Shown: piece by piece, positions 57,858-64,000 of the stretch
How positions within the stretch are numbered: position 1 is the stretch's first letter
Layout of the letters: the number at the start of each line of letters is the position of its first letter
Source of the DNA: Glossina fuscipes
Lineage: Eukaryota; Arthropoda; Insecta; Diptera; Glossinidae
Direction of reading: 5' to 3'
Length of the DNA: 64,000 bases
Assembly (NCBI RefSeq): GCF_014805625.2
Contig: NW_023998434.1
Span: 710,576-774,575 of the forward strand
The notes under the pieces: model-generated
What the model was told of the DNA's origin: nothing
Databases searched by the model: none
What the model saw: only the letters and a program-made list of their open reading frames with translations
Translations under genes and position numbers: made by a program

Positions 57858-60849
57858 AAAAGTTGGGCCTATCTTAAGCCTCTTTGCGTGTTACGGATAC
57901 TTGCACTAACTTAGTGTACCTTATACCAAGAGTGGTGTAGGATATAAATAGGGGCAAAACGTAGCTGTGATTAAAAACCATACTACTGGCCTTCCTGTAA
58001 AATGTTAGTATTTTCATAATGTGCAATAACTTCCGTGGCTTAGAAAAATGGAAAAAATGTTCACTTGGATGTATCAACCGCGGTTCTAAAAAATTACCGG
58101 AAATATGGATGTGTCATCAATTGCTCACAGGTAGTACTTAGATGTTCTCTCTTCGTGGCTGGTCATATTTCTCAAAATAACTCGAACGTTGCGTTCTAAA
58201 TGACTCTTCATGTTCAATCGACAAGTTTTTCCTTGCATTCATTGACGACGCCTTGTCTATAGAAATATCAGTGAAGCTAGTGTCAATATGTAATTTGACG
58301 TTTAAGTATTTTTTAGCAATCGCGGCTTCATACAATTTTTACACATGTGGCTCTGTTTTCATTAAAAATATTTGAAATTTCATTGTAGCGACATGACTTT
58401 ATGTAGTGACAGGAAAACGGATGACCTTCTTATTCTAAAATGAAACCGAACACGTTGAGTTGCCTTTCACAACGGTAGTCTTTTGCACGCAAAACATAAT
58501 AATATTGACATTGACGACTTTTTGTTTGCCTTATATTTTCATATTAAGTCATCAGTTTGATGTAAAGCTCGTAAATCTATCTTTCTTCTCAGCTTAATTC
58601 GCCTCAACAGCCATTTTGTCTTTAATTCGTTAAATCTTCAATTTTTAGTTTCCTATTTTATTCTCCTTCTCGCGCAAAGCCTGAGGCCTCCAAAATGCCA
58701 TCTTTGCTACAAAACAGATACTTCCATTTGCAGTAAAGCAAGAAAAAAAAAAAAACACAAACAACAGAAAAAGGAAATCGGAAAATATGCCTTGTTGAAA
58801 GGAAACTCATAGTGAGAACAAAAAGCGGACGCATACAAACTTAACCAGCGAACTTGTATGTACGCTTGTGTGCTTGCATGGCTATATATATGGGTATATG
58901 CATGCCGCAACCTTGTGCTTGTTAAGCTAGTGTGCAGTTGTATGTAACGAACGAGCAGTTCATTTTTTTAACATTTTCAGACAACGCAATCATAAATTGC
59001 GTGTTGTTGCCTGTCGTTGGTTTAAGTACGCGTATCCTGTTATTTTATTATTTTTTCTTTTTTTTTTTTTGCACTTTTTGTTGCATTTTTTCCTTTCAAG
59101 CATTTTTCTGTTTCCCCCTATACACTGCGGTCTAAGAGGTTTAACCTATTTTTTTAAGGTAAATTTAAAAAAAAAGGAGAATTCTAATAACACTAACATT
59201 CACATGAAATTTTAGTTAAGAGTTCTCTTCTGTTTTTTTTTTTCTTTTTTTTTTCTTTTAAATTCCTCTGCGCACTCAACATTGAAATATGAAGGTATAC
59301 TGACTTTATAATGACATTTGTACCGTCCAAAAATACGCATTAGAGACCTCGTAAACTATTATATAATCATTTGAAAAGCCAATCGAAAGACGATTACTTT
59401 TCTCAGTCTCCATAGTCATGTCCGTCTGTAGGTGCTTTTTTCCGTCTATACTTATTATTATGCAGGACTTGTTAGGGCCACAAAAATTAAGACAAAATGT
59501 AGAAACTTGACACAATGTTTCAATAAAAAATGGTCGAAATTTGCCCTCAACTGTGGTAAAACAACAAAAAAAAAAAGTTTAAACCAACAAACCAACAATT
59601 TTTAAATATAATTGTATTAAGAGTTATATGCAGCCTATGGTGGTTTTGCTCAAACTACTAAAAGACTTTTGTATAGTCGCTTATGGTAGCGCATATCAAA
59701 GTTTCGGCGCATGACAAATACAGCTTTTGTTGCTTATATTTATTTCATTGCAAATGTTTGTTATTTGAAATTCTATTTTTCGCTCAACGCGATTTTTTTT
59801 TTTTTTGAAATTCAAATATAGTGAAATATAAATGAAAAATGAAACGAATAGATTTTGAAATTATATATAAAATATTTGCAGTTCCCTTTTAATTGTTATA
59901 AACTCGTATCTGCCATATATCGTCATTGCTGTGCATTGTTAATGGCATTATACCTAAAACTGCGATAATTTTAATTGATTTTAAAATGAGTGCATTGTTA
60001 GCCTGTTTTCCCTATAATTTTCCTTAGGTCGTCACTAACTGAATACATTTAAATTTTAATTTTGCAATTAAAAGTGTGATTACAAAAAATCGTAAATCTT
60101 TAATATCTAAAAATTATATAATAATAAGCTTACACAAATTTATTGAGCTCAACCACTTATTCTTGCTTTGTCTGTATTGTAAGTTGAAAAGATGGAATAT
60201 TTCTACTCACTTTTCCAAATGAAACATTAGCCGTATATGCAACACTTTACTGTATTATACTACTACTACTACTACATGATATATCATATATAGTTAACTT
60301 TATTGTTTTCAAATACTATTTTACATATTAGAAATTATCCTCGACCTCGATATAAAGATTACAACAGGACTAAACTCCAGTCTAACAGATCAACAGATCA
60401 GAAATCATAATCATGTACTTGCTGGATAAAACCTTCAGTCTAACCTTGTATTGCCTTTCACCAAAACTCTCGTGTTTACTTTTCTAAAAAATAATTCCAG
60501 AAGAAGAAGCTTTACTAAGATATGAAAAAACTATATTCGTGCACCTAATTACTCCTTACCTTATCTTTGATAATATGGAACATTGTCTGCTTGCGGAATA
60601 TTTCAGAATCTGGAAGCCATAAAAAGCGATGCCAAAATATTATTTGAACGCCGACTTTCGATCCTACTGAATATACTGATGAAGAAATTAGGACATGCAA
60701 CGATCAACAATTACTTTTAATACATGTACGGTATACTCTCCCTTGACAGCCGCAAAGTTTTCTTCAACTTTAGTAAAATTAAATCAACAAAAAAATGTTA
60801 TTCGGTCATGACAGAATATCTTTTACATACAGTAAAAAGAGGGAACGAA
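57858..60849. other. Non-coding stretch
   Basis: AT-rich with A and T tracts, minor (ACT)n at 60258-60275 and no recognisable exon. Short minus-strand frames at 57874-58335 overlap repeat sequence and are not supported as genes. Confidence 0.45.
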
Positions 60850-61660
60850 TTAGATTCTTATACTCTGTAATACTGGATGGGCGCGGATGTTTTTTTCTTT
60901 TCAGAATAAAAGTGAATACATCGTATGGTCTATGTATTCTTTATACTTTATGAATTACAAGCCAAAAATGCGTAAAGCGAAGCCGTTCACAATTTTCATT
61001 GTACAGATCGTTCAGATGTTGTAGGCGTATTATTTTGAGAAGTTTCGTTCATTCTCAAATTTTTTTGTAGATTTATAGGCGATATGTTCGGTTTTGCGGG
61101 GAGGGGAATGTTTACCACTGCACTGTTGCGCATGCTTAGATACATTGTGGGTTTGAAATTGGCCAGGAATTTGTATACTTTATGGGATTTTTCAAACTAG
61201 TTTCTGCGTGTTATAAAGATAAAAATTAAATTTTTGTACACTCTAACGTTGGGCAGACGTGGACAATTTGTTTTCATTTTTGTGCAGATGCTGCAGCATC
61301 GCCTATAAAGTATACATTCGAATTATTGTAGATTTATCTGCTGTAGGTTATGAGTAATGAACAAAAAAATCCTTATCCCTTTTGAAAAACAGAGATGTTC
61401 GCAATTTAAGCAGTACTGTAAGCGTGTCCTTCAACCGATGTGGCTCATTTTCAATAGCAACTTGTATACGAGAACTTCCAATGTTTTTGCCCACTTTGAA
61501 GTGGATTTTCGCGGCCAGGAAATTTTTGCAACAGACAATGCAAAGATGGACGACCGGACGGACATTCTTAAATTGATTTAGAATTTAATACTGATCAAGA
61601 ATATACATACTTTTTAGGATTTCTGAAGCTTCCCTCTGGGCGTTGCCAAGCTAAAAATGT
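60850..61660 (+). repeat. Dispersed repeat family A, copy 5 (long)
   Basis: In order: TATACTCTGTAATACTGGAT, GGGCGCGGATGT, TTTATCTGCTGTAGGTTATG (61330 region), AGTACTGTAAGCGTGTCC near 61415, GATGTGGCTCATTTTCAATA, CCGGACGGACATTCTTAAAT and TAATACTGATCAAGAATATA (61587-61606), then TTCTGAAGCTTCCCTCTGGG. Each block has a counterpart in the same order at 39061-39665. The GATGGGTATAAAA end is not preserved. Confidence 0.75.
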
Positions 61661-62576
61661 AGAAAAAATTTTTCTATCTCCCGTACCAACTACTATTAGT
61701 ATTTTATTATGATGCGAACATCAGGAAAAATTTACTGGAATGATATAAATGCGATTATGAAAACTCTTTTCCTTCAATCGGAAAATCTAAAGGGCTGAAC
61801 AGTGCATACTAGAGTCTTTATTACTTAGATGCTTTCAAATATAATCGTCTCATGTTGTTGAAGGTGCCTTTCGGCAAAATTTTCAAGTAATTAATTATGA
61901 CCCATAATTAATTTTCATTTATGCTTTGTAATCCTTTTCGTTTCTTTTGGATTTGTCATTTATGTCTAATGTTCAACAGATTTCACATCTGTGGTAAAAT
62001 GTCGTCTGTCACAGATATTTCAATAACTACATCTTTACCTATTATGATTATATGACAATATGTGTGTATGTGTGCGTCTTTCCACAGACAAAAGAAGTTC
62101 ATGCATATGTAAATATTTAGTTTATTCAAAGAGAACAATAAAAACGGGAAAATGTCTGTCAAACTGCGACTATTACAGATAAACGAACTCAAATAAAAAG
62201 TAGAAAATAAATGTCTATACACATATACATACATATATATATACATACATCCTTGCATATATAAGTTTGCATATGTAACCATGTAAAACCTCGAAACTAA
62301 TACATTTGCAATGTAAAGACATATTTGCTTGGGCTTGACAACCATGAAACCGTACAAAGTCCAAACGTTGGTTACTAAAAACTAGAGAAATGAAAACTTC
62401 ATCGGAAATATTACAATAGCACCGACGGTGAATTTTACTAACACACAACAACATCGAAGGAAAACAATGATAACAATAAACATTTTTACTGTCCTAATAA
62501 AAGTCAAACAATGGGACTCTATGTTAAAGTAGCTTACAATGATGCAACGTGGGACGGCAAGGCAGAATGAATTACA

Positions 62577-62622
62577 AAGAAAGAAAGAAAGAAAGAGAGA
62601 GAAAGATAGAAAGATAGAAAGG
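62577..62622. repeat. (GAAA)n microsatellite
   Basis: AAAG units grading into GATA-containing units. Confidence 0.9.
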
Positions 62623-62663
62623 ATGAAAACACTAAACAAAGTCATTGTTATTATTCTTAGATT

Positions 62664-62706
62664 TGTGTGTGTGCGTGTGCGTGCTTGTGTGTATGTGTGT
62701 GTGTGT
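62664..62706. repeat. (GT)n microsatellite, imperfect
   Basis: GT/GC-interrupted array. Confidence 0.85.
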
Positions 62707-63130
62707 CTATGTTCTTGTTATTTGTTGGTCTCCTTCTATTGTTATATGATTTGGCAATTTTCATTATTTTATTTGTTCATAAGCGCAAACATATTCCTTT
62801 CGTATATATATATACATATATTGAAGTGATATACATATACACAAACTCAACCTAGTTTAGAAATTCACATGAACCACATATGTATTCACCTTCTCTATAA
62901 TATTATTGTAGCCGCAGAAAATAAAGGCAGAGAAATATATATATAAAATTGTTGTCTCTCCAACGTTCATCAGTAGTATAAATCGCTTTTATTGACATAT
63001 CATGGTATTGTTTATAAAACTCTTTCGAAGACCCACCACCATCTGTTTCTTGGAAAAGAAAAAAAAAGAAATAAAACTAAGAAAACAATTTATATTTTGA
63101 AGACTTCCTTTTTGGTGTACTGCCACAACT

Positions 63131-63160
63131 ACTGCACTACTACTATTATGCTATTATTAT

Positions 63161-63192
<32 letters not shown>

Positions 63193-63212
63193 TTACTTTT
63201 ACTACTTGTGCT
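63131..63212. repeat. (ACT)n/(ATT)n microsatellite
   Basis: TAC/ACT units with ATT interruptions. The poly-Leu frame over it is an artefact. Confidence 0.9.
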
Positions 63213-63491
63213 ACAAGTACTGCTATACTGCTAATACACATTATGGCAATTGGCTTACAATTGCTTTTTCCTTTACGCTTTCCCAACTATTTTCAAGATT
63301 GCACTTCGTTTCGAGTAGCTTTCCAATACAAAGATAAAGTCTTATTTGTCTAACTTTATATTTGCATAGTGTGTTAAGTAGAGTGCAAAATGGCCCATGA
63401 AATTATCATTTCGGTTATTTTAAAGCTAGAAAAGGAACATTGCAATAGCACAATACTTATATCATCTTATATCTACATACATTATACATAT

Positions 63492-63560
63492 ATACATACA
63501 TAAATACATAAATACATACATACATACATACATAAATACATACATACATACATACATACA
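63492..63560. repeat. (TACA)n microsatellite
   Basis: TACA units with TAAA variants, running directly into an assembly gap. Confidence 0.9.
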
Positions 63561-63660
63561 NNNNNNNNNNNNNNNNNNNNNNNNNNNNNNNNNNNNNNNN
63601 NNNNNNNNNNNNNNNNNNNNNNNNNNNNNNNNNNNNNNNNNNNNNNNNNNNNNNNNNNNN
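63561..63660. other. Assembly gap of 100 N in a microsatellite
   Basis: Exactly 100 N between a TACA array and an AT array; real size unknown. Confidence 0.97.

Positions 63661-63664
<4 letters not shown>

Positions 63665-63691
<27 letters not shown>
63665..63691. repeat. (AT)n microsatellite
   Basis: About 27 bases of AT repeat following the gap. Confidence 0.9.
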
Positions 63692-64000
63692 CGTTGTTCG
63701 TTTTATTATGCATGCACATAATTTCATTTACAGCCACTTGCACTGATTTACTCTCATATTAAATGAAATCTTAGAAATGTGTTAGTATCCGTTCAAGTAG
63801 CCCAGTTATTTATTTATGTAAATATATGCCAAAAATTTTCTAAAAACGATGAAGAACAAGAAGACCATCTCTCTTTGAGATTTTATCCTAATTATTTATA
63901 CTAATTATTTATACATTTTAACCAAACTTATTAAGGTTAGTTAATGTTGAACAAATGAATGAACAAACGAACGAACCAAAGGAACGAACGAACAAACGAT
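63692..64000. other. Right end of the window, non-coding
   Basis: AT-rich, ending in a degenerate GAAC/AAAC tetranucleotide array (63948-63998). No gene signal. Confidence 0.5.

Larger units (their letters stand above)
61661..63560. other. Non-coding stretch with microsatellites
   Basis: GAAA-type, GT and ACT arrays (listed separately) and a TACA array at the right side. No coding signal. Confidence 0.5.

Noticed and set aside
2976..58455. Shared 14-mer AAACCGAACACGTT near 2976 and 58442
   Set aside because: A shared word of this length is expected by chance in 64 kb; flanks do not match.
63462..63743. Frames of 93 and 81 codons
   Set aside because: Translations of TACA and AT arrays across an N gap.
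1..64000. tRNA, rRNA, CRISPR, operon or ribosome-binding-site features
   Set aside because: No tRNA cloverleaf or rRNA sequence seen. The spliced gene and repeat content show eukaryotic DNA, so bacterial feature types do not apply.

Overview
This is AT-rich, intron-rich animal DNA, most likely from a higher fly. The signs are a Beaten-path-type immunoglobulin gene split into small exons by very long introns, GTAAGT donors and pyrimidine-AG acceptors, abundant AT, AC/GT and trinucleotide microsatellites, poly-T tracts, and decayed mariner and Jockey elements. A tephritid fruit fly is my best guess from the dispersed-repeat style; that is inference. There is no operon logic here and almost all open frames are chance or low-complexity frames.

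One gene is well supported. A beat-family cell-surface/secreted protein is encoded on the minus strand by five coding exons: 27082-27001 (start and signal peptide), 19756-19665 and 19290-19180 (first Ig domain), 2419-2150 (end of Ig1 and start of Ig2), and 1168-713 (end of Ig2, C-terminal hydrophobic segment, stop TGA). All exons join in frame to a 336-residue protein. The start-codon exon begins with a splice acceptor at 27131, so at least one untranslated first exon lies upstream, probably beyond 27.1 kb in this window or outside it. Paralog: the sequence resembles my recollection of Beat-II proteins, but I cannot prove the subgroup.

The introns (7.2, 0.37, 16.8 and 0.98 kb) and the 37 kb upstream of the start exon hold no other firmly supported gene. 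They contain a Jockey-clade non-LTR retrotransposon 3' remnant (about 7.66-8.33 kb), a decayed mariner (about 25.5-26.7 kb), a lone mariner-like terminus (54.97 kb), a co-oriented dispersed repeat family with at least five copies (24.0, 29.0, 39.1-39.7, 57.4 and 60.9-61.7 kb), a second repeat family (28.9 and 57.7 kb), many microsatellites and three assembly gaps, all inside microsatellites.

The items most worth testing are a minus-strand exon-like block at 42218-42064 with good splice sites on both sides, a DRE/GAGA-bearing possible promoter near 43.7-43.95 kb upstream of it, a minus-strand terminal-exon-like open frame at 31222-30967, an in-frame 48-bp tandem duplication at 30282-30377, and a G10/C7 hairpin at 50.92 kb.
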